Shown piece by piece: positions 38,890-47,670 of a stretch of 64,000 nt of DNA. The DNA comes from Limnohabitans sp. (GTDB lineage: Bacteria > Pseudomonadota > Gammaproteobacteria > Burkholderiales > Burkholderiaceae_C). The first letter of the stretch is position 1; each line of letters opens with the position of its first letter. The stretch lies in assembly GCF_023910625.1 (NCBI RefSeq), contig NZ_JAAVVW010000003.1, positions 682,001-746,000 of the forward strand, written 5' to 3'. A program made the translations under genes and the position numbers. The notes beneath the pieces were generated by a model, which had not been told where the DNA came from, did not search any database, and saw nothing but the letters and a program-made list of their open reading frames with translations.

Positions 38890-38921
38890 GAAAAAAAGCC
38901 ACCGCAAGGTGGTTTTTTTTC
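38890..38921 (-). terminator. Terminator of the ThDP enzyme gene
   Basis: CCACC-TTGC-GGTGG on the minus strand with A residues before and TTTTTTT after; because both flanks are A/T runs it can work in either direction. It lies about 40 bases past the stop at 38963 and immediately precedes the 5' end of the intron remnant. Its stem is almost identical to that of the icd terminator at 34839-34854. Confidence 0.88.
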
Positions 38922-38962
38922 ATGGCTCTAGTGGGCGATGCGCCTGACATCGTTTGAACAGC

Positions 38963-40663
38963 TCATGCGGTACCCAAACGATTCAAGGCCGATTGTGTAA
39001 TGTCGCTCAAAGTGCCCCGGGTGGTGATAACCTCCGGATCAAGCATGATTTCAATCAGGCTGCCATGAGGCTTGGCCAACGCTGTCAGCAAGGCGGGTTC
39101 GAATTCAATGGTTCGAGTAATACGTACACCAGCATAACCGTAAGCCCGGGCCAAAGCTACGAAGTTAGGGTTTTTCAATTGCGAACCTGTCACATGATGT
39201 GGGTATTCGCGCTCTTGGTGCATGCGGATGGTGCCATACATGCCATTGTTGAGCAGCACGATAATGCTCTTGCCGCCGTGCTGAACCGCTGTGGCCAACT
39301 CCTGACCGTTCATCATGAAATCACCGTCACCGGCGATGGTGAAGACCACTCGACCCGTCAGCAAATTGGCCGCAATGCCCGCTGGCACGCCATATCCCAT
39401 GGCGCCCACAGTGGGAGCTAGCTGAGTTTTGTATCCCTTAACCAAGCCATGGTGCCGGTAAAAGCGGTGCATCCAACTGGCAAAGTTGCCCGCACCATTA
39501 GTCAGCACGGCGTCTTTGGGCAAATGTTTTTGCAAGACGGCCACGATGGCGGGCATGTCCACTGTGCCGGGCAGGGTTTGCGGCTGGAGGTTGGCAATGT
39601 AATCGGCATGCACTGCCTGACTCCAGGCGATCCAAGGCAGCTCGTTGGGCGCAGTCAGCACCTCCAGACTGCGCGCAGCGGCATTCATGGTGGCTTGAAT
39701 AGCCAGATCGGCTTGATAGACGCGGTTGAGCTCTTCAGCGCTGGCATGGATATGCACCAGCTTTTGGCGAGTTTTAGGAGCTTGGAGCAAGGTGTAGCCG
39801 CCTGTGGTCATTTCCCCAAGACGAGGTCCGATGGCCAGGATCAGATCGGCGTCGCGCACGCGAGCAGCCAAAGCAGGACCAATGCCGATGCCGACATCCC
39901 CTGCGTACAAGGGATGGTGGTTGTCAAAGGTGTCCTGAAACCGGAAAGCATTGGTTACCGGCAGTTGCCAATTTTCGGCAAAACGTTGCAAGGCCTGTGC
40001 GGACTGGGTTGTCCAGCCACCACCCCCAGCGATCACCAAGGGTTGCCTAGACACCAAAAGCATGTCGCGCAAAATGCGCAACGCACCCGGGTCGCTCCAG
40101 GCCTGCACCGGCTCTACGCGCCCCAGGGCCTGGGCCTTGACGGGGCGGGTCAGCATGTCTTCCGGCAGCACCAAGACCACCGGTCCGGGGCGTCCGTTCA
40201 TGGCGGTGGCAAAGGCACGTGCCACATACTCCGGCAATCGCTCGGGGTCGTCGACCCGTTCTACGCGCTTGGCCATGCCTTTGGTGGAGGGGCCAAAAAA
40301 ATGGGTGTAATCCATTTCTTGGAAGGCCTCGCGGTCGCGGGCGTCGCTGGCCACATCACCGATAAACAAAATCATCGGCGTGGAGTCTTGAAATGCGGTG
40401 TGCACCCCAATTGAGGCGTTCGTAGCCCCAGGACCGCGCGTGACGAAACAGATGCCAGGACGGCCACTCAGCTTGCCTTGAGCCTCGGCCATGAAGGCCG
40501 CCCCACCCTCCTGTCGGCAAGTGACAAAAGTGAGTTGATTGCGGTACAGGTGAAAGCCATCGAGCACACTCAGATAACTCTCCCCCGGTACTCCAAACGC
40601 ATGGGTGACGCCTTGAGCCAGAAGGCATTCAACAAGCAAATGGCCAGCAATTTTTTCAGTCAT
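38963..40663 (-). CDS. Thiamine diphosphate enzyme, acetolactate synthase-like
   Basis: 566-residue three-domain ThDP enzyme. The N-terminal pyrimidine-binding domain holds the catalytic glutamate in CRQEGGAAFMAEA (about residue 52). A central Rossmann-like domain (about 195-330) and a C-terminal pyrophosphate domain follow; the ThDP motif runs from AGDGDFMMNG to VLLNN. It resembles the large subunit of acetolactate synthase, but no small regulatory subunit or other branched-chain gene is nearby. The substrate could be another 2-keto acid, so no symbol is given. The ATG at 40663 begins the conserved domain. Confidence 0.85.
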   Translation of the reverse strand: MTEKIAGHLLVECLLAQGVTHAFGVPGESYLSVLDGFHLYRNQLTFVTCRQEGGAAFMAEAQGKLSGRPGICFVTRGPGATNASIGVHTAFQDSTPMILFIGDVASDARDREAFQEMDYTHFFGPSTKGMAKRVERVDDPERLPEYVARAFATAMNGRPGPVVLVLPEDMLTRPVKAQALGRVEPVQAWSDPGALRILRDMLLVSRQPLVIAGGGGWTTQSAQALQRFAENWQLPVTNAFRFQDTFDNHHPLYAGDVGIGIGPALAARVRDADLILAIGPRLGEMTTGGYTLLQAPKTRQKLVHIHASAEELNRVYQADLAIQATMNAAARSLEVLTAPNELPWIAWSQAVHADYIANLQPQTLPGTVDMPAIVAVLQKHLPKDAVLTNGAGNFASWMHRFYRHHGLVKGYKTQLAPTVGAMGYGVPAGIAANLLTGRVVFTIAGDGDFMMNGQELATAVQHGGKSIIVLLNNGMYGTIRMHQEREYPHHVTGSQLKNPNFVALARAYGYAGVRITRTIEFEPALLTALAKPHGSLIEIMLDPEVITTRGTLSDITQSALNRLGTA

Positions 40664-40812
40664 GGCTGCATTGTGCCCAAGCCACTTCCCCACCTGTGTC
40701 ACCACCGTACAGATCGCGGCTCAAGCAGCAGTGACCCGCTCGGCGCTGGCACTCAAGCCTGTTATTGATACGGCCCATTGAAGTCGTTAACCCTGTTCAT
40801 GGAACAGCTTAT

Positions 40813-40846
40813 TTTGCAGGAGCCCACCCCTGTAGGCTCCTGCAAA
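40813..40846. repeat. Perfect 12-bp inverted repeat after clpB
   Basis: TTTGCAGGAGCC and GGCTCCTGCAAA are perfect inverted copies around a ten-base loop. It lies 60 bases beyond the clpB stop. No T-run follows on either strand beyond the stem, so it is not a classical intrinsic terminator. It may be an mRNA 3'-end stabiliser. The rest of the 242-bp gap to the ThDP enzyme gene shows nothing notable. Confidence 0.7.
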
Positions 40847-40905
40847 GACAAAGATACCCGCATGGCCAACAACAACATGGGCCATCCAAACTTCATCGGG
40901 CCTGA

Positions 40906-43503
40906 TCAATAGCTTACCTGGAAATCGAACACACCGGGCCGTTGCACCGGGTCCACGCTGACCTGCACCGTGCTCTTGTGCGGGAAACGACCTTCCAGCA
41001 AGAGCTTGGACAATGGGTTTTCCAAGCGCTGCTGAATGGCGCGCTTAAGCGGGCGTGCGCCAAACACCGGGTCAAACCCCACCTTAGCCAACTCTGATAA
41101 AGCTGCCGGGCTGACTTCCAGCGTCAGATCCATGCGAGCCAAGCGGGCTTGCAACACCTGCAACTGGATTTGCGCGATGGACGCTATTTGCTGGGCATCC
41201 AGGCCATGGAAGACCACTGTCTCGTCGATTCGGTTCAAGAACTCGGGTCGGAAATGGGTCTTGAGTTCATCCCACACCGCATCCTTGATGTCTTCAGAGG
41301 GTTGGCCCACCATGGACTGGATGAGGTGAGAGCCCAAATTGGATGTCATCACAATCACGGTATTCTTGAAGTCCACGGTACGGCCCTGACCATCGGTCAG
41401 GCGTCCGTCATCCAGCACCTGCAGCAAGATATTGAACACATCGGGGTGGGCTTTTTCCACCTCATCGAGCAGCAAGACGCTGTAGGGTTTTCGCCGTACG
41501 GCCTCCGTCAGGTAGCCACCCTCCTCGTAACCCACATAACCAGGAGGCGCGCCGACCATGCGAGCTACCGAGTGCTTTTCCATGAACTCGCTCATGTCCA
41601 AGCGGATCAGGTGATCCTCGCTGTCAAACAAAAAACCTGCCAGCGCCTTGCACAGCTCGGTTTTGCCCACGCCTGTGGGGCCCAAAAAGAGGAACGAGCC
41701 CGTTGGTCGGTTCGGGTCGGACAGACCCGATCGCGAGCGGCGAATGGCGTTGGCCACGGCCGCAATGGCCTCGTCCTGGCCAACCACGCGTTGGTGCAGT
41801 TTGTCTTCCATTTGTAGTAATTTTTCGCGCTCACCTTGCATCATTTTTGATACCGGGATGCCTGTGGCGCGAGACACGACCTCGGCAATCTCTTCGGCAC
41901 CCACCTGCGTGCGCAACAGACGATGCACCGGTTTTTCGCCGGGCGCTGCTTCCTTGGCCTGGACCTCCTTGAGGGTTTTTTCCAGCGCAGGCAGCTTGCC
42001 GTACTGCAACTCGGCTACCTTGTTGAAATCTCCCTTGCGGGTCAGCTCCTCGATTTGTTGCTTGAGCTGGTCGATTTGCTCGCGCACCTGCTGACCGCCT
42101 TGGGCTTGCGATTTTTCGGCCCGCCAGATTTCCTCCAGATCGGCCGCTTCTTTTTTCAGTTTTTCGATCTCTTCTTCGATCAAGGCAAAGCGTTTTTGTG
42201 AAGCCTCATCGCTCTCTTTACGCACCGCTTCGCGCTCAATTTGCAGCTGGATCAGACGGCGGTCGAGCTTGTCCATGACTTCGGGCTTGGAGTCGATCTC
42301 AATCTTGATCTTGGCTGCGGCCTCGTCGATCAAGTCAATGGCTTTGTCTGGCAGAAAACGGTCGGTGATGTAGCGGTGGCTCAGCTCGGCTGCTGCCACG
42401 ATGGCCGGATCGGTGATGTCGACACCGTGGTGGATTTCGTACTTCTCTTGCAAACCACGCAAGATGGCAATGGTAGCTTCCACCGTAGGTTCGTTGACGA
42501 GAATTTTCTGGAACCGTCGCTCCAAGGCCGCGTCTTTTTCGATGTGTTTCCGGTACTCATCCAAAGTGGTCGCGCCCACACAATGCAACTCACCCCTGGC
42601 CAGAGCGGGCTTGAGCATATTACCCGCGTCCATGGCCCCTTCGGCCTTGCCTGCGCCCACCATGGTGTGCAATTCGTCGATGAAAACAATGGTCTGACCT
42701 TCGTCCTTGGCCAGCTCACTGAGTACGGTTTTCAGGCGCTCTTCGAACTCGCCTCGAAACTTGGCTCCAGCCAGTAATGCAGCCATGTCCAAGGACAAAA
42801 CGCGCTTGCCTTTGAGCGAGTCGGGCACCTCACCGGCCACAATCCTCTGCGCCAAACCTTCAACAATCGCGGTCTTACCCACACCCGGCTCGCCTATCAA
42901 CACAGGATTGTTTTTTGTACGCCGCTGTAAGACCTGGATAGCACGGCGGATCTCGTCATCGCGCCCAATCACCGGGTCGAGTTTGCCGATTCGGGCGCGT
43001 TCTGTCAGGTCAATGCAGTATTTACTAAGCGCTTCACGTTGGCCCTCGGCGTCTGCCCTGTCCACGTTTTGTCCGCCACGCACGCCGTCGATGGCACTTT
43101 CCAGACTTTTGCGATCCAAGCCATGTTCTTTGGCCAAGCGTCCAGTTTCGCTTTTGCTCTCAGTCAAAGCCAACAAGAACAACTCTGCGGCGATGAAAGC
43201 GTCACCGCGTTTGATGGACTCTTTTTCGGCTGCCTGCATGAGTTTGACGAGGTCCGGGCCGACTTGCACCTGCTCTTGCCCCGACACTTGAGGCAAGCGC
43301 GATACAGCCCCTTCGACCGCCTGCAACAAGGCGGACACATGGACACCTGCGCGCTGCAAGAGGGCTTTGGGGCCATCGTCTTGTTTGAGCATGGTGACCA
43401 GCACATGCGCCGGCTCAATGTAGGCATGGTCGCGACCCAGCGCCAAGGACTGGGCATCGGCCAGGGCTTGCTGAAATTTGGTGGTGAGTTTGTCAATTCG
43501 CAT
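40906..43503 (-). CDS. clpB: Disaggregase chaperone ClpB
   Basis: 865-residue AAA+ disaggregase that works with DnaK to recover aggregated proteins. It has the N-terminal Clp domain (about 1-145), AAA-1 with [13 protein letters not shown] (about 206), the long coiled-coil M-domain (about 410-530, [19 protein letters not shown]), and AAA-2 with [14 protein letters not shown] (about 607). The M-domain separates it from ClpA. No ClpP-binding loop is expected. A heat-shock-type -35 element CTTGAAA precedes it. Confidence 0.97.
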   Translation of the reverse strand: MRIDKLTTKFQQALADAQSLALGRDHAYIEPAHVLVTMLKQDDGPKALLQRAGVHVSALLQAVEGAVSRLPQVSGQEQVQVGPDLVKLMQAAEKESIKRGDAFIAAELFLLALTESKSETGRLAKEHGLDRKSLESAIDGVRGGQNVDRADAEGQREALSKYCIDLTERARIGKLDPVIGRDDEIRRAIQVLQRRTKNNPVLIGEPGVGKTAIVEGLAQRIVAGEVPDSLKGKRVLSLDMAALLAGAKFRGEFEERLKTVLSELAKDEGQTIVFIDELHTMVGAGKAEGAMDAGNMLKPALARGELHCVGATTLDEYRKHIEKDAALERRFQKILVNEPTVEATIAILRGLQEKYEIHHGVDITDPAIVAAAELSHRYITDRFLPDKAIDLIDEAAAKIKIEIDSKPEVMDKLDRRLIQLQIEREAVRKESDEASQKRFALIEEEIEKLKKEAADLEEIWRAEKSQAQGGQQVREQIDQLKQQIEELTRKGDFNKVAELQYGKLPALEKTLKEVQAKEAAPGEKPVHRLLRTQVGAEEIAEVVSRATGIPVSKMMQGEREKLLQMEDKLHQRVVGQDEAIAAVANAIRRSRSGLSDPNRPTGSFLFLGPTGVGKTELCKALAGFLFDSEDHLIRLDMSEFMEKHSVARMVGAPPGYVGYEEGGYLTEAVRRKPYSVLLLDEVEKAHPDVFNILLQVLDDGRLTDGQGRTVDFKNTVIVMTSNLGSHLIQSMVGQPSEDIKDAVWDELKTHFRPEFLNRIDETVVFHGLDAQQIASIAQIQLQVLQARLARMDLTLEVSPAALSELAKVGFDPVFGARPLKRAIQQRLENPLSKLLLEGRFPHKSTVQVSVDPVQRPGVFDFQVSY

Positions 43504-43526
43504 CTAAGGATCTCCAATGACCTTCA

Positions 43527-43553
43527 ATTTGTGCTGAAAGCATCATTTTCAAG
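43527..43553 (-). promoter_or_regulatory. Candidate sigma-32 promoter of clpB
   Basis: On the minus strand the perfect heat-shock -35 element CTTGAAA (43547-43553) lies 12 bases before GCACAAAT, a weak match to the -10 consensus CCCCATnT. Location, about 25-50 bp before the clpB start, and the known sigma-32 control of clpB support it. Confidence 0.5.
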
Positions 43554-43590
43554 ATCCGCAAAGGACGACTGTTTGCCTAGAATCAAAAGG

Positions 43591-44142
43591 ATGAATATCC
43601 ACCAACTTTCTGTTCATCACGATGAGAGGCAAGACCGCTTGATGCTTCGCCTGAACACCCGGGACAGTCAGGAATACAGGTTTTGGCTAACCCGTCGGAT
43701 GGCGCAACGCTTTTTGCCTGCCCTGACGCAATCGGCCGAACGACTTGAGGCGGCGCAACCGGGTGTGGCCGCCACCGACCCGGTCAGTCGACAAATCCTG
43801 AATGATCTGCGGCGCGATGATTTTCTGGAAAAGGCCGACTTTTCCACCCCTTTTGAAAACCGAGCGACCCAGCTAACTCTGGGCCCAGTACCTATGCTGG
43901 TGACAGATGCCCATATGGATTTACAAGCTCAGGGCGGTCTGGACCTGACCCTTGAAGACAAGACTGATCCGATAAAATCCAAAGCTTGTGTGATGCACTT
44001 GCAGATCAGCTTGGTGCACGGGTTGATTCACCTGATGGCGCTAGCTGCTGAAAAAGCGCAATGGTTCTTGAGCGCATCACCCGACCCTTCTCAAGAAAAT
44101 CCGGAATCCCCAGCTAGCGAGCCTCCGCGCTATACCCACTAA
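43591..44142 (+). CDS. Conserved-looking protein of unknown function
   Basis: 183-residue soluble protein that I do not recognise as a named family. The N-terminal part (MNIHQLSVHHDERQDRLML) is hydrophilic; there is an Arg-rich helix (WLTRRMAQRFLPALTQ), an LTLGP-V-P strand region and a Pro/Glu/Ser-rich tail. No signal peptide or membrane segment is seen. The ATG at 43591 is used because upstream in-frame sequence overlaps clpB on the other strand; AAAAGG lies directly before the ATG, rather close for a ribosome site. It is divergent from clpB, and codon pattern is like its neighbours. Confidence 0.7.
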   Translation: MNIHQLSVHHDERQDRLMLRLNTRDSQEYRFWLTRRMAQRFLPALTQSAERLEAAQPGVAATDPVSRQILNDLRRDDFLEKADFSTPFENRATQLTLGPVPMLVTDAHMDLQAQGGLDLTLEDKTDPIKSKACVMHLQISLVHGLIHLMALAAEKAQWFLSASPDPSQENPESPASEPPRYTH

Positions 44143-44187
44143 ATGGGGGCATCTCAAGCCAGGGTAGGAACTGGGAATGCCGGAATT

Positions 44188-44676
44188 TCAGATGTTGCGC
44201 GCCTCTATACCCCAACGCGCCAAGGCGACATCGTCCGCAACCCTCGCATCCACCCAGTTCGCACCTGCGGGTGTTTGCTCTTTTTTCCAGAATGGGGCCT
44301 GCGTTTTGAGGTAGTCCATCAGGAACTCGCAGGCCTTAAAACTCTCACCTCGATGCGCCGAGGTCACGGCCACCAGGACAATCTGATCGGCTGGTAACAA
44401 GCGGCCAACCCGGTGAACCACCCGAGCGTCATAAAAGTCAAAGCGGCGATGCGCCTCCTCGATCATGGCCTCGATCGATTTTTCGGTCATTCCGGGGTAA
44501 TGTTCCAACTCCATGACCTGCACTTGGTCACGCGCCTGCCCGGTCAGCGTCTGGGTGTCGCGCACGGTGCCCACAAAACTGCAAACAGCTCCCACCCGAA
44601 GGTCCTGTGCACGCAAAGTGGCCAGCTCGTGGCTAACATTGAAGTCCTCGGTCTGAATGCTGACGCGCTGATGCAT
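44188..44676 (-). CDS. moaE: Molybdopterin synthase catalytic subunit
   Basis: 162-residue large subunit of molybdopterin synthase, which uses the MoaD thiocarboxylate to put two sulfurs into precursor Z (cPMP). Conserved blocks are GAVCSFVGTVRD (about residue 29), LEHYPGMTEKSIEAMIEEA, VHRVGRLLPADQIVLVAVTSAHR and the catalytic-lysine region YLKTQAPFWKKE. The start is four bases after the moaD stop. It is the last gene of the moeA-moaD-moaE run. Confidence 0.96.
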   Translation of the reverse strand: MHQRVSIQTEDFNVSHELATLRAQDLRVGAVCSFVGTVRDTQTLTGQARDQVQVMELEHYPGMTEKSIEAMIEEAHRRFDFYDARVVHRVGRLLPADQIVLVAVTSAHRGESFKACEFLMDYLKTQAPFWKKEQTPAGANWVDARVADDVALARWGIEARNI

Positions 44677-44680
44677 AGCC

Positions 44681-44932
44681 TTAACCTCCCGTTACTGGTG
44701 GGAAAAAGCCGACTTCGCAACCCTCGGATAATGCTGCGTTGTCATGAACCATGACCTGGTTCAAGGCCATGCGTACCGGCCGGTCCAGCGCCAGGGCTTG
44801 CTGGTAAACCGAACCACGAGACAACAACTCGAGACGCAAGCCAGTCAGGTCAGACGCCCGCGTGTCCCAGCTTTCCTGGGACTGACCCAAGAGCTCACGC
44901 AGCGAGGCGAAATAACGCAATTGGACTTTCAT
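44681..44932 (-). CDS. moaD: Molybdopterin synthase sulfur carrier subunit
   Basis: 83-residue ubiquitin-like sulfur carrier. It ends in the essential Gly-Gly (FFPPVTGG), whose C-terminus is adenylated and turned into a thiocarboxylate. The N-terminal MKVQLRYFASLRELLG is family-typical, which fixes the start at 44932. That start overlaps the moeA stop in ATGA, so it is coupled to moeA, and moaE follows after four bases. Confidence 0.95.
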   Translation of the reverse strand: MKVQLRYFASLRELLGQSQESWDTRASDLTGLRLELLSRGSVYQQALALDRPVRMALNQVMVHDNAALSEGCEVGFFPPVTGG

Positions 44933-46218
44933 GCCAACCATTCCGAAAAAGGCCAAAAATCAACCATTTGCCCCTGTGAAATGGTTTGGCCTGCGGGTTT
45001 ATCCACCACGCCATCGGCCCAAACCACAGAGGTCAAAACACCCGAACCCTGGTTCCCAAAAAGATCGAGCCCACCTCGTTCATTGCGTTTAACGCGCAGA
45101 AATTCACGACGCTTGTCTGCTTGGGGCCAATCAAAATGTGCCGCGACTCGCAGACAGGGCGGATCGCTCTTTACCACGCCTTGAAGTTTCAGAAGCATCG
45201 GCCTGACCAGCAATAAAAAAGTCATGTAACTGGACACCGGGTTGCCCGGCAGACCGATAAAGTGCGTCACCCCCGCTTCGGTTTGACGATGCACTTGGCC
45301 ATACGCGAAGGGTTTTCCTGGCTTCATGGCGATTTGCCACAGTTGCAACTGCCCAAGCGATTGCACCGCCGGTTTGATATGGTCCTCCTCGCCCACTGAC
45401 ACTCCGCCACTGGTCAAAATCAGGTCGTGATGATCGGCGGCGGTTTTAAGGGCTGCCACGGTGGCTTCACGCCGGTCGGGCACGATACCCAGATCACTTA
45501 CCTCACAGCCAAATCGGTGCAACAAACTGCGCAGAAAAAACCGGTTCGAGTTGTAGATTGCACCCGGCGACATGTCTTGCGGTGCCACATCGCCTGGCAT
45601 GACCAACTCGTCACCCGTAGAAAACAGCGCCACTTTGGGCCTGCGCATCACCGAAACATGGGCCAAACCCAAGCTGGCGGCCAATCCCAGCTCGGCCGGC
45701 CCCAGTTTTTGACCCCGTTGCAAAGCAATGTCGCCCCGGTGAATATCTTCGCCGCTGCGGCGAATCCATTGCCCGGGTTCGGGCGTGGTCAAAAAGCGGA
45801 CGTGCGGGACCGGGCTGTCAGGCGTTCCAGTACCAAACGCACTGACCTCCGTCAAATTTTCGGTTTGCTCTTGCATGACAATCGCATCAGATCCCAGCGG
45901 CACGGGCGCTCCAGTGAAAATGCGAGCGGCCTGCCCCGCCTGCAGAGCATGACCAGTCTGACCCGCCGCAATGCGCTGGGTCACAGCCAGCACTTTACCT
46001 GGCTCGCACAAGTCGGCGCAGCGTACCGCGTAACCGTCCATCGACGAGTTGTCAAAGGCAGGCACTTGCAGCGCCGAAACCAGATCTTCGGCCAGTACCC
46101 GGCCATCGGCGTCGAAGGTGGCCACCGACTCGGAGCCATCAAGAGGTTCGATCTGCGTCAATAAATTGTGCAACGCATCGGCCAAGGGCATCAGAGGAGT
46201 ATGGGGAGTGACCGTCAT
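44929..46218 (-). CDS. moeA: Molybdopterin molybdenumtransferase
   Basis: 429-residue enzyme that inserts molybdate into adenylylated molybdopterin. N-terminal domains I-II contain DNSSMDGYAVR (about residue 56) and the IFTGAPVPLGSDAIVMQE segment. The central MoCF-binding domain has ALFSTGDELV and ILTSGGVSVGEEDH. The C-terminal domain has FIGLPGNPVSSYMTF and the beta-barrel end. It lies six bases downstream of thrC on the same strand, so cofactor and threonine genes may share a transcript. Confidence 0.95.
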   Translation of the reverse strand: MTVTPHTPLMPLADALHNLLTQIEPLDGSESVATFDADGRVLAEDLVSALQVPAFDNSSMDGYAVRCADLCEPGKVLAVTQRIAAGQTGHALQAGQAARIFTGAPVPLGSDAIVMQEQTENLTEVSAFGTGTPDSPVPHVRFLTTPEPGQWIRRSGEDIHRGDIALQRGQKLGPAELGLAASLGLAHVSVMRRPKVALFSTGDELVMPGDVAPQDMSPGAIYNSNRFFLRSLLHRFGCEVSDLGIVPDRREATVAALKTAADHHDLILTSGGVSVGEEDHIKPAVQSLGQLQLWQIAMKPGKPFAYGQVHRQTEAGVTHFIGLPGNPVSSYMTFLLLVRPMLLKLQGVVKSDPPCLRVAAHFDWPQADKRREFLRVKRNERGGLDLFGNQGSGVLTSVVWADGVVDKPAGQTISQGQMVDFWPFSEWLA

Positions 46219-46224
46219 GACAAA

Positions 46225-47670
46225 TCATTCGCAATGCTGGCGGATATAGGCCTTGATCATCGCCACATCTGCGGCCATCAGTTGCACCCTTTTGGGCAAC
46301 AACTCGATGCCTTCAAACTGCACAGGGCGCTCGGGTTCTCGACCCAAGGCCTCCACAATCGTGGCAGCAAACTTGATGGGCAAGGCAGTCTCCAGAACGA
46401 TCATGGGCACATTCCGATCCAGATGCTCTTGAGCCACTTTCACGCCGTCAGCAGTGTGGGTATCGATCACCACACCGTAGCGGGCATACACCTGCTGGAT
46501 GGTCTTGATGCGGTCGGCGTGGGTACTTCGACCGCTCTCAAAGCCGAACACCGTTGCCGCCTTGACAAAACGTGCATCACCCGACAAATCAAAAAATCCT
46601 TGACGGCTGAGACCTTCGCCGAAGATTGCTTTGGTACGAACGTCATCGCGCTCGAGCAGGTCGAATACAAAGCGCTCGAAGTTACTGGCCTTGGAGATGT
46701 CCATCGACGGGCTGGAGGTCTCATGGGTATCGGTCGTACCGCGCACACGGTAGATTCCAGTGCGGAAAAACTCGTCGAGCACATCGTTTTCGTTGGTCGC
46801 CACCACCAAGCGGTCAATCGGCAGACCCATCATTCGGGCCACATGACCAGCGCACACATTGCCAAAATTGCCGCTGGGTACCGTGAAGCTGACCTTTTGA
46901 TCATTGCTGGTTGCAGCCTGAAAGTAACCCGCGAAATAGTACACCACCTGGGCCAGCAAACGTGCCCAATTGATGGAGTTGACGGTGCCGATCTTGTATC
47001 GACGCTTGAAATCCAGATCATTGGACACCGCCTTGACCATGTCCTGGCAATCGTCAAACACACCCTTCACAGCAATGTTATGAATATTCTCGTCCAGCAG
47101 GCTGAACATCTGGGCCTGCTGGAAAGGGCTCATCCGACCATGAGGGCTGGTCATGAACACACGTACACCTTTTTTTCCACGCATGGCATATTCGGCTGCG
47201 CTTCCGGTATCACCTGAAGTGGCACCCAAAATATTGAGCGTCTCGCCACGCCGAGTCAATTCATACTCGAACAAATTACCCAATAATTGCATGGCCATGT
47301 CCTTGAACGCTAGGGTCGGACCGTTGGACAAGGCTTCCAGGTAAAGATCGGGCTTGCCCACGCCAGCACTCTGCAGTGGCTTGAGCGGCACGATTTGCTG
47401 CGTGCCAAACACTTGTTCGGTGTAGGTTCTGGCGCACAGGACCTGCAAATCTGCTGCGGGGATGTCGTCGATGTACAGGGACAAGACCTCAAAAGCCAAA
47501 GCCGCATAACCCGCGTTTTGCCAGATATTACGCAAACGCGCCAAGGCCACACTGTCAAGTTGTGGGTAGCTTTCGGGCAGATACAAGCCGCCATCGGGGG
47601 CCAGTCCTTCGAGTAGGATTTCACAAAACTGTTTGCGGTCAGTATGACCACGGGTGGAGCGGTAGCGCAT
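46225..47670 (-). CDS. thrC: Threonine synthase
   Basis: 481-residue PLP enzyme that turns O-phosphohomoserine into threonine. The start MRYRSTRG is typical for the long proteobacterial class. The PLP lysine lies in LAFKDMAMQLLG (about residue 109), followed by LGATSGDTGSAAEYA and the phosphate-binding loop; VPSGNFGNVCAG is a further conserved block. The start overlaps the hom stop in TGATG, a strong sign of coupled translation of hom and thrC. Confidence 0.97.
   Translation of the reverse strand: MRYRSTRGHTDRKQFCEILLEGLAPDGGLYLPESYPQLDSVALARLRNIWQNAGYAALAFEVLSLYIDDIPAADLQVLCARTYTEQVFGTQQIVPLKPLQSAGVGKPDLYLEALSNGPTLAFKDMAMQLLGNLFEYELTRRGETLNILGATSGDTGSAAEYAMRGKKGVRVFMTSPHGRMSPFQQAQMFSLLDENIHNIAVKGVFDDCQDMVKAVSNDLDFKRRYKIGTVNSINWARLLAQVVYYFAGYFQAATSNDQKVSFTVPSGNFGNVCAGHVARMMGLPIDRLVVATNENDVLDEFFRTGIYRVRGTTDTHETSSPSMDISKASNFERFVFDLLERDDVRTKAIFGEGLSRQGFFDLSGDARFVKAATVFGFESGRSTHADRIKTIQQVYARYGVVIDTHTADGVKVAQEHLDRNVPMIVLETALPIKFAATIVEALGREPERPVQFEGIELLPKRVQLMAADVAMIKAYIRQHCE

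Noticed and set aside
40793-40807. CTGTTCATGGAACAG looks like a LexA box
   Set aside because: The half-sites are seven bases apart rather than eight, and neighbouring genes are not SOS genes.
43039-43590. Open frame extending the unknown gene at 43591 upstream
   Set aside because: It is antisense to clpB and has no family features; the ATG at 43591 is the sensible start.
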